A DNA stretch of 64,000 nucleotides from positions 62,001 through 126,000 of the forward strand of contig NTJG01000002.1 of the NCBI GenBank assembly GCA_002324875.1. The letters run 5' to 3'. Of this stretch, positions 44,939 through 53,622 are shown one piece after another. The position numbers and the translations under genes are program-made. Below the pieces are notes generated by a model, which did no database searches, was not told the origin of the DNA, and was given only the letters and a program-made list of their open reading frames with translations. The stretch's first letter is position 1, and each line of letters begins with the position of its first letter. The stretch is from Lysobacteraceae bacterium NML93-0793 (GTDB taxonomy: Bacteria; Pseudomonadota; Gammaproteobacteria; Xanthomonadales; Xanthomonadaceae).

Positions 44939-47526
44939 TCGATCACGTCCTCACGCGGCAGGCCACGCAGGTTGTAGGTATTGGCCATGACAAAGCCGTA
45001 GGCGCCGGCGTCGGCGATCAGCACCGTGTCGCCTTCGCGGGTCGCGGCCGGCAGACGGCGACGCGTTCCGAAGACGTCGCTGGATTCGCAGATCGGACCC
45101 ACGACTTCGACGGCCACCTCGTCCGCATCGTCGAGACGCGTCAGGTTGTGGATGCCGTGCCAGGCGTCGTACAGCGCAGGCCGCATCAGGCTGTGCATGC
45201 CGGCATCGACACCGACGCGGCGCGTGCCCAGCTTGTCGACGACCTGGGTGACGGTCGTCAGCAGCACGCCGGCTTCGGCGACGAGATAGCGGCCCGGCTC
45301 GATCGCCAGGCGATAGCGCGGATATTCGGCCTTGATCGCTGCCAGGCCCGCGGCCCAGGCCGGAATGTCGAACGGCACGTCGTCCGGGCGATACGGAATC
45401 GGCAGACCGCCGCCGATGTCGATCGTGTCGACGGTGCCCACCGAATCGGCGAAGCCCGCGAGTTCGGCATAGACCTCGCGCCAGTGCGCGACGGTCTCGA
45501 TGCCGCTGCCCAGATGCGCGTGGATGCCGGTGATGCGCGCGTCGACGTCTTCGGCCGCGATCAGGAATTGATCGAACGCGCCCAGCGGCAGGCCGAACTT
45601 CGATGCCGCGCCGCCGGTGACGACCTTGGCGTGGTGGCCGTCGCCGCGACCCAGATCGAGACGCAACCACAGGTCTCGGCCACGGAAGACCTCGGGCCAG
45701 TTGCGCAGCGCTTCGACGTTGTCGAGCGTGACAGTGACGCCGCGCGCATACGCGGCCGCGTACTCGGCGCGCGGCGCGAAGCTCGGCGTGAAAAGCACGC
45801 GCGCGGGATCGAGATCGGGCAGCACCGCGAACACGTGCTCGAGCTCGCCCTGCGACACGCATTCCAGACCGAAGCCGGCATCCACCAGCGTGCGCAGGAT
45901 CGCCGGATGCGGATTGGCCTTGATCGCGAAGAAGCGGCGATCGATCGCATCGGCCGTCGACAACGCGGCGGCGCGTTCGCGCACCGTGGGCAGGTGATAG
46001 ACGTAGTGCGGACGGCCGGGTTCGGCCAGCGCCAGCAGCGATTCGCGCGCCCCCTGCCACCACTGCGGCGCACGCTCGCGGCGGCCGTGCGCGATCTCGC
46101 GCCAGCTCGGGCCGAACACGGTCTCGTCATGCACCGGCATCGCGCCGCTATCGATCAGCTCGGCATGCAGCACCGGCAGCAGACCGTCCGCGTCGGCCTC
46201 GTCGATGACGAAGGTCAGATTGAGATCGTTCGAGGACTGCGAGATCAGGTGCACGCGTTCCTTGCCGAACGTGGCCCAGACATCCGACAGCTTGTGCAGC
46301 AGCGAGCGCATGCCGCGGCCGACCAGGGTAATCGCCGCGCACGGCGCGATGACCTTGACCCGGCAGATCTCGGCCAGATCGTCGGATAGCCGCGCCAGCA
46401 CGTCGGTGCTGACGAGATTCTCGCTGGGATCCAGTGACACGGTGACGTTGGTCTCCGACGAGCCGATCAGATCGACCGACAGGCCGTGGCGCTTGAAGCG
46501 TTCGAACACGTCGGCGAGAAAGCCGACCTGCTGCCACATGCCGATGCCTTCCATCGACACCAGCACGATGCCGTTGCGGCGGCTGATCGCCTTGACGCCC
46601 GGCACCGGCTCGGCACTCGCATCGATCGCGGTGCCCGGCAGGTCCGGACGCTCGGTGTCGAGGATCGCCATCGGCACGCCGCCGTCGCGGCAGGGCTTGA
46701 TCGAACGCGGATGCAGCACCTTGGCGCCGGTGGTCGCGATCTCCTGCGCTTCGGCGTAGTCCAAGCGCGTGATCAAGCGCGCGTCGGGCACGTCGCGCGG
46801 ATTGGCGCTGAACATGCCCGGCACATCGGTCCAGATCTCGACGCGACGTGCGCCGAGCAGCGCACCGAAGTACGCGGCCGACGTATCCGAGCCGCCTCGG
46901 CCGAGGATCGCCGTGCCGCCGTCGCCGTGCCGGGCGATGAAGCCCTGGGTCAGCAGCATGCGCGGCGCCTGGGCGGCGAAGCGCGCGCGCCAGTCGCCAT
47001 CGGGTTCGCGCCGGCAGTTCACCGACAGGCGCGAGGCCCAGTCGCTCTGGTTCGGCAGCGCGACCGCATCGAGCCAGTCGCGCGCATCGCACCAGCCGAA
47101 ATCCAGACCCTGCGCCGCGAGATACGCCGCCCCGATCGTCGACGACAGCAGCTCGCCCTGCCCCAGCACCTCGGCCTGCCAGTCCAGCGTGCGCGTCGTC
47201 GCGCGTGCATCGGTCACCAGCGCCTGCAGCGCGGCGAGCCGCCTGCCGAGCACTGCGTCGACGTCCAGTTCGAGTTCGGCGACGAACGCACGATGACGCT
47301 CGATGAGCGCGGCCACGCGCGCGTCCGGATCCGCGGCGCCGTCCGCGATTGCGGTCAGCTCGTTGGTCACGCCCGACAGCGCCGACACCACCACCAGCAC
47401 GCGCGCGTCGTGCTCCTGCGCCCGGCGTTTCGCCAGCCGGCCGATGGTGTCCCAGCGGTGGCGACGCGACACCGAGGTGCCGCCGAACTTGAGCACGATC
47501 CAGCGATCGTCGGAAGGTGATGACAT
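44935..47526 (-). CDS. lysAC: bifunctional aspartate kinase / diaminopimelate decarboxylase
   Basis: 863 residues from ATG 47526. Residues about 1-460 form aspartate kinase: 'IVLKFGGTSVSRRH', 'QGELLSSTIGAAYL', 'GRGGSDTSAAYFGALLGA' and ACT domains ('VSMEGIGMWQQVGFLADVF'). Residues about 500-863 are a PLP diaminopimelate decarboxylase: 'RFFAIKANPHPAIL' (PLP Lys), 'IHAHLGSGIE', 'DIGGGLPIPY', 'IEPGRYLVAEAG' and 'ICESSDVFG'. It joins the first and last steps of lysine/DAP synthesis in one chain, as described for Xanthomonadaceae. Confidence 0.96.
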   Translation of the reverse strand: MSSPSDDRWIVLKFGGTSVSRRHRWDTIGRLAKRRAQEHDARVLVVVSALSGVTNELTAIADGAADPDARVAALIERHRAFVAELELDVDAVLGRRLAALQALVTDARATTRTLDWQAEVLGQGELLSSTIGAAYLAAQGLDFGWCDARDWLDAVALPNQSDWASRLSVNCRREPDGDWRARFAAQAPRMLLTQGFIARHGDGGTAILGRGGSDTSAAYFGALLGARRVEIWTDVPGMFSANPRDVPDARLITRLDYAEAQEIATTGAKVLHPRSIKPCRDGGVPMAILDTERPDLPGTAIDASAEPVPGVKAISRRNGIVLVSMEGIGMWQQVGFLADVFERFKRHGLSVDLIGSSETNVTVSLDPSENLVSTDVLARLSDDLAEICRVKVIAPCAAITLVGRGMRSLLHKLSDVWATFGKERVHLISQSSNDLNLTFVIDEADADGLLPVLHAELIDSGAMPVHDETVFGPSWREIAHGRRERAPQWWQGARESLLALAEPGRPHYVYHLPTVRERAAALSTADAIDRRFFAIKANPHPAILRTLVDAGFGLECVSQGELEHVFAVLPDLDPARVLFTPSFAPRAEYAAAYARGVTVTLDNVEALRNWPEVFRGRDLWLRLDLGRGDGHHAKVVTGGAASKFGLPLGAFDQFLIAAEDVDARITGIHAHLGSGIETVAHWREVYAELAGFADSVGTVDTIDIGGGLPIPYRPDDVPFDIPAWAAGLAAIKAEYPRYRLAIEPGRYLVAEAGVLLTTVTQVVDKLGTRRVGVDAGMHSLMRPALYDAWHGIHNLTRLDDADEVAVEVVGPICESSDVFGTRRRLPAATREGDTVLIADAGAYGFVMANTYNLRGLPREDVIE

Positions 47527-47667
47527 CGGGGTGGGATCTCGAACGGTGGGGGGCAACGGAAGAATGACGATGGCCGCTACGATGGCGACCTCGCCGGCCC
47601 GGCGCGCTGTTGTGCGACGCCCGGGCGCACGATTCTAAAGCACGCCTTCCCGCCGGAGCCCACGCCC

Positions 47668-48540
47668 ATGCCCACCCGCCGCTATCTGCAGCTCGACGTC
47701 TTCTCCGCGCGCCCCGGCGCCGGCAATCCGCTGGGCGTGATCGTCGACGCGGACGGCCTGGACACCGCGGCGATGCAGGCCATCGCGAACTGGACCAATC
47801 TGTCGGAAACCATCTTCCTGCTGCCGCCCGACGCCGGCGCCGACTACCGCGTGCGCATTTTCACGCCCCGGCAGGAGCTGCCGTTCGCCGGCCATCCCAG
47901 CGTGGGCGCGGCCTGGACGGTCGTCGACCAGGGGCTGGCCGGCGCCGGCCGCGACGCGCTGGTGCAACAGTGTGGCGCCGGCCTGTTGCCGGTGCGGCTC
48001 GACGACCGCGATGGTGAACGCTGCCCGCGCGTGCGGGCGCCGCGGGCCACCCGCATCGCGACACCCGACGGCAGCGCGGCCGCACTCGACGCCGCGCTGC
48101 ATGCGCTGGATGCAGGGGCGGCGCCGCATGCGCTCATCGACAACGGTCCGCGCTGGTGGTGCGTGGATCTGGACACGGCCGACGCGGTACGCGCCCTGCG
48201 CCCGCCGCTGACCGAGATCACCGCGCTGTGCCTGGCCAGCGACGCCGTCGGCCTGGCCGTCTGCGGTCGTGCGCGGTCGACCGATCACGCACTCGCCGTG
48301 CGTGCGTTCTGCCCGGCCGACGGCATTCCCGAGGATCCGGTCACCGGCAGCGCCAACGCCGCGCTCGCCGCCTGGCTGCACGACGATGGCGGGCTCGAAG
48401 GCATCGGAACACGCTACATCGCCAGCCAGGGGCGCGAACTCGGCCGCGATGGTCGGGTGTCCGTCGAGATCGACGCCGAGGGCGAGGTCTGGATCGGCGG
48501 CCAGGTGCAGCCGGTCATCCGCGGCACGCTGGATTGGTAA
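47668..48540 (+). CDS. PhzF-family isomerase/epimerase-like protein (first of a tandem pair)
   Basis: 290 residues from ATG 47668. 'YLQLDVFSARPGAGNPLGVI' is the PhzF N-terminus, 'NLSETIFLLPP' carries the catalytic Glu, 'PRQELPFAGHPSVGAAW' the next conserved motif, and 'DPVTGSANAALAAWL' the C-terminal half mark. The fold is a diaminopimelate-epimerase-like duplication. No phenazine genes are nearby, so the substrate is unknown. A related copy follows 24 nt downstream. Confidence 0.93.
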   Translation: MPTRRYLQLDVFSARPGAGNPLGVIVDADGLDTAAMQAIANWTNLSETIFLLPPDAGADYRVRIFTPRQELPFAGHPSVGAAWTVVDQGLAGAGRDALVQQCGAGLLPVRLDDRDGERCPRVRAPRATRIATPDGSAAALDAALHALDAGAAPHALIDNGPRWWCVDLDTADAVRALRPPLTEITALCLASDAVGLAVCGRARSTDHALAVRAFCPADGIPEDPVTGSANAALAAWLHDDGGLEGIGTRYIASQGRELGRDGRVSVEIDAEGEVWIGGQVQPVIRGTLDW

Positions 48541-48564
48541 GCTGTCGCGCCGTGTGATGCTTCC

Positions 48565-49443
48565 ATGACTTCCCGCCGCTTCGTCCAGGTGGACGTGTTC
48601 GCCGACCGGCCCGGTGCCGGCAATCCGCTGGCCGTCGTGCTCGATGCCGAGGGCCTCGACGACACCACGATGCAGGCCATCGCCCGCTGGACGCGCCTGC
48701 CCGAGACCACGTTCGTGTTCCCGGCAACGTCCGACGAGGCCAGCTACCGCATCCGCATGTTCTCGCCGCGTCGCGAAGTGCCGTTCGCCGGTCACCCGAG
48801 CGTCGGCACCGCGCACGTGGTGCTCGACGCCGGACTCGCCGCACCGCGCGACGGGCTGCTGATACAGGACGGCATCGCCGGCCAGCTGCCGCTGCGCGTG
48901 AGCGGCGCCGGCGACACGCGCACGATCGCCGTCCGGACGCCCCGCGCACGCATCGTCGAGACCGCCGGTGCCACGGATCCGAGACTGCACGCCAGTCTGT
49001 CCGGACTGCCCCTGGGCGAACTGCCGCCGGTGCTGATGGATGGCGGTCGCCGCTGGTGGCTGGCCGAGCTCGCCAGCGAAGCGGATCTGCGCGCTGTGAC
49101 GCCCGATTGGACTGCAATCGGTGCGCTCGCCGAGGCCACCGGCAGCATGGGCCTGTGCGCATTCGCGCGCAGTTCGGGACCCGACTACCACCTCGCGGTG
49201 CGCGCCTTCGTCGGCGCGACCGGACACTTCGAAGATGCCGCCTCCGGCGCGGCGAACGCGACCCTCGCGGCATGGCTCGCCGCGCGCGATGCCTTGCCGG
49301 GCGACGGCGGCCGCTACCGCATCAGCCAGGGCCGCGAGGTCGGCCACGACGCGATCATCGAGCTGCAGGTCGACGCCGCCGGCGACGTGTGGTCGGGCGG
49401 ACGCGTGCAGAGCGTGGTGCACGGCACGATCGACTGGCGCTGA
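48565..49443 (+). CDS. PhzF-family isomerase/epimerase-like protein (second of a tandem pair)
   Basis: 292 residues from ATG 48565. Same architecture as the upstream gene: 'RFVQVDVFADRPGAGNPLAV', 'RLPETTFVFPA' (catalytic Glu), 'REVPFAGHPSVGTAHVV' and 'EDAASGAANATLAAWLA'. The two are tandem paralogues, clearly diverged, so both may be functional with different substrates. Confidence 0.93.
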   Translation: MTSRRFVQVDVFADRPGAGNPLAVVLDAEGLDDTTMQAIARWTRLPETTFVFPATSDEASYRIRMFSPRREVPFAGHPSVGTAHVVLDAGLAAPRDGLLIQDGIAGQLPLRVSGAGDTRTIAVRTPRARIVETAGATDPRLHASLSGLPLGELPPVLMDGGRRWWLAELASEADLRAVTPDWTAIGALAEATGSMGLCAFARSSGPDYHLAVRAFVGATGHFEDAASGAANATLAAWLAARDALPGDGGRYRISQGREVGHDAIIELQVDAAGDVWSGGRVQSVVHGTIDWR

Positions 49444-49499
49444 GCGCCGGCCGCATTCCGCAACGGCGAAGCGCGTGTCCAGGCATGGCATGCGTTATT

Positions 49500-49590
49500 G
49501 CGGCCATCTCGGCGAAATCGCAGATCCAGCGACTGCACGCGTCGAACGCCGAAGGCACCGGATTCCCGCGTTCGCGGAAACGACGGTCAC
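49500..49590. repeat. palindromic MITE-like repeat, degenerate copy 3
   Basis: About 90 nt with 'gatccagcgactgcacg' and 'gattcccgcgttcgcggaaacgacggtc', matching the inner and right parts of copies 1 and 2; the left end is worn. It lies between the convergent second PhzF gene and an alpha/beta hydrolase gene. Confidence 0.65.
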
Positions 49591-49600
49591 ACGGCCGCGT

Positions 49601-50320
49601 TCAGACCTGCGCGAGCCCGGCGTCTGCAAACAGGCGGCGCTGGAGCCAGTCGTGCACGTGCCGCGCCGTATGCGCAGCGTCCGCACCCAGCAGCGGGCCG
49701 ACGTGTGTGCTGGCCGCGGACACGTGCAGGTCCGCGTTCCAGGCCGCGGCCAGCGCGTGCGTGATCGCCGGCGGCACGTCGTCATCGTTGCGCGATGCGA
49801 TGCAGAGCGTCGGCACCGGAGGCGCCGCCAGTGACCGACCCGCGTGCGCCGTGCGCAGGACGAGGCCGCTCTCGTTCCGCCAGCGCCGCGCGGCCTCGAG
49901 CGTGGTCGCATCGTCGGCATCGGTCAGGGCACGACGGGTCGACGCCAGGCGTGCATCGCGCCCCCAGCGCACCACATCCGGCCATTCGCGTGCCGGCATG
50001 CGCAGATGCCAAGGCGCGGGCGGCAGGGGATTGACCAGCACCAGCGCATCGGCCGCGCTCACCGTCTCGAGCGCGAGCAAGCCGCCCAGGCTCGCCCCGA
50101 CCAGAACCCGCGGTCGCTGGAGTGGCGCGAGCGCGTCATGTACCTGCTGCAGGTAATCTTCGTAGCGGGTGACGGTGGGGCCACCGGCAAGGGTGTGCAG
50201 ATCCGGCGCATGCACCCGATGCCCGCGCGCCTCGAGCACGTGACGCCACAGCGCCCACTCCCAGCCCCCGCCACCCGCGCCGTGGACGAACAGCAGATCG
50301 AATGTCCGGTTCCGGGGCAT
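49601..50320 (-). CDS. alpha/beta hydrolase
   Basis: 239 residues from ATG 50320. 'DLLFVHGAGGGGWEWALW' gives the oxyanion-hole strand, 'VLVGASLGGLLALETV' the nucleophile elbow (GxSxG), and the C-terminal 'ASTHVGPL' the probable catalytic His. No signal peptide. Substrate unknown; the fold covers esterases, lipases and thioesterases. Confidence 0.87.
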   Translation of the reverse strand: MPRNRTFDLLFVHGAGGGGWEWALWRHVLEARGHRVHAPDLHTLAGGPTVTRYEDYLQQVHDALAPLQRPRVLVGASLGGLLALETVSAADALVLVNPLPPAPWHLRMPAREWPDVVRWGRDARLASTRRALTDADDATTLEAARRWRNESGLVLRTAHAGRSLAAPPVPTLCIASRNDDDVPPAITHALAAAWNADLHVSAASTHVGPLLGADAAHTARHVHDWLQRRLFADAGLAQV

Positions 50321-50420
50321 GCCGGCATCGTCGCAGACATCGCGCAGCCCGGACACGCAAACGGCGCCGGACGGATCCGGCGCCGTGGTGGACGACAGGG
50401 ACGCAGCGGGATGCCGCGGA

Positions 50421-50855
50421 TCAGCCGTCGAGCTCGGCATCGAGCGACAGCGGCACCGCCGACAGGGCTTTGGACACAGGACAGTTCTGCTTGGCGTCGT
50501 CGGCGATCTCGCGGAACTTGACGGCCTCGATGCCCGGCACCTTGGCCCGCGTCTTCAGGCGGATCGCACTGAGCTGCGGCCCACCGTCCATCGACAGATC
50601 GACGTCGGCGCGCGTATCGATCGACTCGGGCGGAAAGCCGGCTTCGGTGAGCTTGGCCGACAACGCCATCGTGAAGCAGCCCGCGTGTGCGGCCGCGATC
50701 AGTTCCTCGGGATTGGTGCCCTTCTCGTCACCGAACCGGCTGTTGAATCCGTAGCGGACGGTGTCGAGCAGGCCGCTCTGCGGCGTCGACAGTTCGCCGC
50801 GACCGGACTTGAGATCACCGGACCAGCGTGCCGTGGCGTGTCGTGAAATACCCAT
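50421..50855 (-). CDS. OsmC-family peroxidase
   Basis: 144 residues from ATG 50855, with GGAGAG upstream. The two conserved cysteines are in 'AAHAGCFTMALS' (peroxidatic) and 'DAKQNCPVSKAL' (resolving). The N-terminal 'GISRHATARWSGDLKSGRG' is typical of OsmC rather than Ohr. Reduces organic hydroperoxides in the cytoplasm. Confidence 0.93.
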   Translation of the reverse strand: MGISRHATARWSGDLKSGRGELSTPQSGLLDTVRYGFNSRFGDEKGTNPEELIAAAHAGCFTMALSAKLTEAGFPPESIDTRADVDLSMDGGPQLSAIRLKTRAKVPGIEAVKFREIADDAKQNCPVSKALSAVPLSLDAELDG

Positions 50856-50964
50856 ATGGCTCTCCAGCAGGACAAGGGGCCTGCAGCCTAGGGCGCGCCG
50901 TGTTACGCCCATGTCGCATCCGTATCGGTGCAGCCGACGTGCCGGTGGGTCAGACTGCGATGCC

Positions 50965-51402
50965 ATGAGCCTCTCCCCGACCGCTGCCGCGCATCTGGCC
51001 GACGCGATTCTCGTGCTGCACGTCGGAATCGCGGTGTTCGTCGTCGTGATGTCAGTGGCGGTGTCGCTGGGCGGCGTGCGGCGATGGCGCTGGATCCGGC
51101 GTCGCGGTCCGCGCGTGCTGCATGCCGGGCTGGTCGCGGTGATCGCGCTGCAGGCATGGCTCGGACGCCTGTGTCCGTTGACCACGTGGGAACAGCGCCT
51201 GCGCGCGCATGCCGGACAGGCGACGTACGAGACGTCCTTCGTCGGGCATTGGCTGTCGACGGTACTGTATCTGGAACTGCCTTGGTGGAGTTTCGTGCTC
51301 GCCTACACCGTGGTCGCGGGGGTCGTCGTCGTCGGCTGGTGGCGCTGGCCGCCCGATGCCGCGCACCTGGTCGCGGGAAAACACGGGCGCCGTTCGTCGT
51401 AG
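50965..51402 (+). CDS. DUF2784 family membrane protein
   Basis: 145 residues from ATG 50965. The family patterns 'HLADAILVLHVGIAVFVV' and 'CPLTTWEQRLRAHAGQATYE' are clear, with four hydrophobic segments and a basic C-terminus. Function unknown. Divergent from the OsmC gene; the sequence between them holds no obvious promoter. Confidence 0.9.
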   Translation: MSLSPTAAAHLADAILVLHVGIAVFVVVMSVAVSLGGVRRWRWIRRRGPRVLHAGLVAVIALQAWLGRLCPLTTWEQRLRAHAGQATYETSFVGHWLSTVLYLELPWWSFVLAYTVVAGVVVVGWWRWPPDAAHLVAGKHGRRSS

Positions 51403-51437
51403 CGCGGGGAAACCCCCATATTTATTGCGTTTTCCTA

Positions 51438-51466
51438 TTGGCGGGGGTGCCGGTATGCCCTACATT
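51438..51466 (+). promoter_or_regulatory. putative sigma70 promoter of the HU-like gene
   Basis: TTGGCG (51438-51443) and TACATT (51461-51466) are separated by 17 bp. Transcription would start near 51473, leaving a leader of about 57 nt that ends with GAGGGA before the ATG. Confidence 0.45.
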
Positions 51467-51529
51467 TCGCTGGCCGGCTCGCTCGGCCCGGAATACTCAC
51501 TCCATATTTGACGAGGGAACCACAGACCC

Positions 51530-51931
51530 ATGGCAACGAAGAAGGCCCCCACCAAGAAAGCCCCGGCCAAGAAGGCTGCGCCGAAGAAGGCCGCGGCTGC
51601 CAAGCCGGCTGCGCCGAAGCCGATCAAGGAAGCCCTGAGCAAGTCGGGCCTGGTCGCGCACATCGCCGAGTCCACCGGCCTTGCGGCGAAGGACGTGCGT
51701 TCGGTGTTCTCCGCGCTCGAAGGCGCCGTGCACGGCTCGATCAGCAAGAAGGGCGCGGGTTCGTTCACGCTGCCCGGCCTGCTGAAGATCACCTCGGTCA
51801 GCGTGCCGGCCAAGCCGAAGCGCAAGGGCATCAACCCCTTCACCAAGGAAGAGCAGTGGTTCGCCGCCAAGCCCGCCTCGGTCAAGGTCAAGGTGCGCCC
51901 GCTGAAGAAGCTCAAGGACGCCGCCGCCTGA
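51530..51931 (+). CDS. HU-family DNA-binding protein with Lys/Ala-rich N-terminal tail
   Basis: 133 residues from ATG 51530. Residues 1-33 are almost only Lys, Ala and Pro ('KKAPAKKAAPKKAAAAKPAA'), like the tails of histone H1-like proteins. The body is HU-like: 'EALSKSGLVAHIAESTGLAA', 'GAGSFTLPGLLKITSV' and the arm tip 'RKGINPFTKEEQWFAAKPA'. HU dimers bend DNA; the extra tail would add nonspecific DNA or RNA binding. A monocistronic unit, with a promoter and a strong terminator flanking it. Confidence 0.9.
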   Translation: MATKKAPTKKAPAKKAAPKKAAAAKPAAPKPIKEALSKSGLVAHIAESTGLAAKDVRSVFSALEGAVHGSISKKGAGSFTLPGLLKITSVSVPAKPKRKGINPFTKEEQWFAAKPASVKVKVRPLKKLKDAAA

Positions 51932-51957
51932 TCCAGGCGCGCCACGTGTTCCTGCGG

Positions 51958-51990
51958 ATCGGGACGGCCTTGGCCGTCCCGATTCGTTTC
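51958..51990 (+). terminator. strong intrinsic terminator of the HU-like gene
   Basis: A 12-bp perfect stem atcgggacggcc/ggccgtcccgat with a 2-nt tt centre (real loop larger) is followed by tcgtttc, 27 nt after the HU stop. Confidence 0.75.
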
Positions 51991-52172
51991 AGGGACTGCA
52001 GCGCCGTTGCACGCATCGCGATGCGCGGCGATACCCGGCAGCGCGCGCGGCGCCGTCGGTCCGGATCGCCGCCGATGCCTTCGTGCGCCCCGCGCTCTCG
52101 CCGTGCACACCGGATGAACGTTTCGCCCCGCATGCTCGGCGCCGCATTTTCCCATCCGACGGATATCGACCG

Positions 52173-52814
52173 ATGAGCTTCCAGGGATTCCTCAATCATC
52201 TGCTCACCTCGCAGGCCGGCGGCAAGCCCGGCAGCAGCCTGCTCAATGCCGACTTCGGCAAAGGCGCGGCGACCGGCGGCGCGCTCGGCCTGCTGCTCGG
52301 CAAGAACAAGAAGACCCGCAAGCTGGCCACCTACGGCGGACTCGCGGCGATCGGGGTCATGGCCTACAAGGCCTACGGCGACTACCAGAAGCAGCAGGCC
52401 GGCGTGGCGGCGCCTGCGCCGCAGACCGTCGACCGTCTGCCGGCGCCGCAGGTGGATATCCACAGCCAGGCGATCCTCAAGGCACTCGTCGCCGCGGCCA
52501 AGGCCGACGGTCATATCGATGCCCGCGAGCGCGAACTCATCGAGGGCGAGTTCAAGCGCATCGACGAAGGCGCCGATGTGCAGCGCTGGCTGCATGTCGA
52601 ACTGGAAAAGCCGCTCGACCCGGCCGAGGTCGCCAGTGCCGCGAGCACGCCCGAAATCGCCTCGGAAATGTATCTGGCCAGTGTGCTGGTGGCTGACGAG
52701 ACGAACTTCATGGAACGCAGCTATCTCGACGAACTCGCGCGCCAGCTCAAGCTCGCGCCGGAGCTCAAGACCCGTCTCGAGCATGAAGTGAAGGCGGCCG
52801 GCGACACGCGCTGA
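52173..52814 (+). CDS. DUF533/YebE-type protein with TerB-like domain
   Basis: 213 residues from ATG 52173. The N-terminal part has a glycine-rich membrane-type segment ('GAATGGALGLLLGKNKKTRK', then 'YGGLAAIGVMAYKAYGDYQK'). The C-terminal domain is TerB-like ('LKALVAAAKADGHIDARERE', 'YLASVLVADETNFMERSYL'), as in the inner-membrane YebE family. TerB domains are linked to tellurite resistance and metal-sensing but the role of YebE is unknown. Confidence 0.85.
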   Translation: MSFQGFLNHLLTSQAGGKPGSSLLNADFGKGAATGGALGLLLGKNKKTRKLATYGGLAAIGVMAYKAYGDYQKQQAGVAAPAPQTVDRLPAPQVDIHSQAILKALVAAAKADGHIDARERELIEGEFKRIDEGADVQRWLHVELEKPLDPAEVASAASTPEIASEMYLASVLVADETNFMERSYLDELARQLKLAPELKTRLEHEVKAAGDTR

Positions 52815-52838
52815 CGCAGACCGCCGTCGCGAAGCCCA

Positions 52839-52869
52839 CGACACGGCCTGCCCTGTGCAGGCCGTGTCG
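52839..52869 (+). terminator. hairpin after the TerB-like gene
   Basis: A 13-bp perfect stem (cgacacggcctgc/gcaggccgtgtcg, loop cctgt) begins 24 nt past the stop. No T-tract follows, so it may be a weak or Rho-assisted terminator. Confidence 0.5.
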
Positions 52870-52936
52870 CGTTCGGGACGACGCCACACGCGCCCTGCAT
52901 ACCTGCGCTTCGCAGGCGATCTGCAAGGCTGTCGCC

Positions 52937-53581
52937 ATGCAAGCGTCCACGCCCACACCGCCCGATCGCGATCCACCACCCGCGGACGCACCCGCACCGA
53001 AACGCGCGCGTCGCGACTACACCGCCCAGGTCCGCAGCCTGCTGCGCTCCGCCGTCGTCGCGGGACTGCTCGCGGCGGGCGGCCACTGGGCCTGGCATCA
53101 GCCTTTCATGGCGAAGCCGCGCGCGATCGCGGCGTTGACCGCAGCCCCGGCGCCGGACGCGCTGCAGATGCCGGTCGAAGGCGTACGCGCCGCGCGTGTG
53201 GCGGATACCTTCGGCGCGCCCCGCGGGGCGGACCGACGCCATGAAGGCGTCGACATCTTCGCGCCCCGTGGCACGCCGGTGCTCGCGGCCACCGACGGGC
53301 TGGTGGTGGCGATCCGCGAGGGCGGGCTGGGCGGACGCCATGTCTGGGTGATGGGCCCGGGGCGCCAGCGGCACTACTACGCCCATCTCGACGATTGGGC
53401 CGACCTGCTGTCGGTCGGGGATTTCGTCCGCGCCGGCGATCCGCTGGGCACGGTCGGCGATACCGGCAACGCGCGCGGTACGCCGCCGCATCTGCACTAC
53501 GGGGTCTACGCCGCCGACGGCGCCTTCGATCCCCTGCCCCTGCTGCGTGCCGGTGCCGACAGCGGCGACGCCTCGCGTTAG
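52937..53581 (+). CDS. M23-family peptidase, envelope-anchored
   Basis: 214 residues from ATG 52937. A cytoplasmic basic N-terminus precedes one membrane helix near residues 38-52. The LytM domain shows 'RRHEGVDIFAPRGTPV' (H-x3-D) and 'HLHYGVY' (H-x-H), the zinc ligands. It would face the periplasm and either cut peptidoglycan crosslinks or act as a regulator. First gene of a plus-strand set of five. Confidence 0.9.
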   Translation: MQASTPTPPDRDPPPADAPAPKRARRDYTAQVRSLLRSAVVAGLLAAGGHWAWHQPFMAKPRAIAALTAAPAPDALQMPVEGVRAARVADTFGAPRGADRRHEGVDIFAPRGTPVLAATDGLVVAIREGGLGGRHVWVMGPGRQRHYYAHLDDWADLLSVGDFVRAGDPLGTVGDTGNARGTPPHLHYGVYAADGAFDPLPLLRAGADSGDASR

Positions 53582-53622
53582 CATCGTCCGCGGCCGCGCG
53601 TGCGGCACCTGGGGAGTCGGAC

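Noticed and set aside
47668..49443. A phenazine biosynthesis locus
   Set aside because: Only PhzF-like genes are present; none of the other phz genes appears, and PhzF homologues are widespread with other roles.
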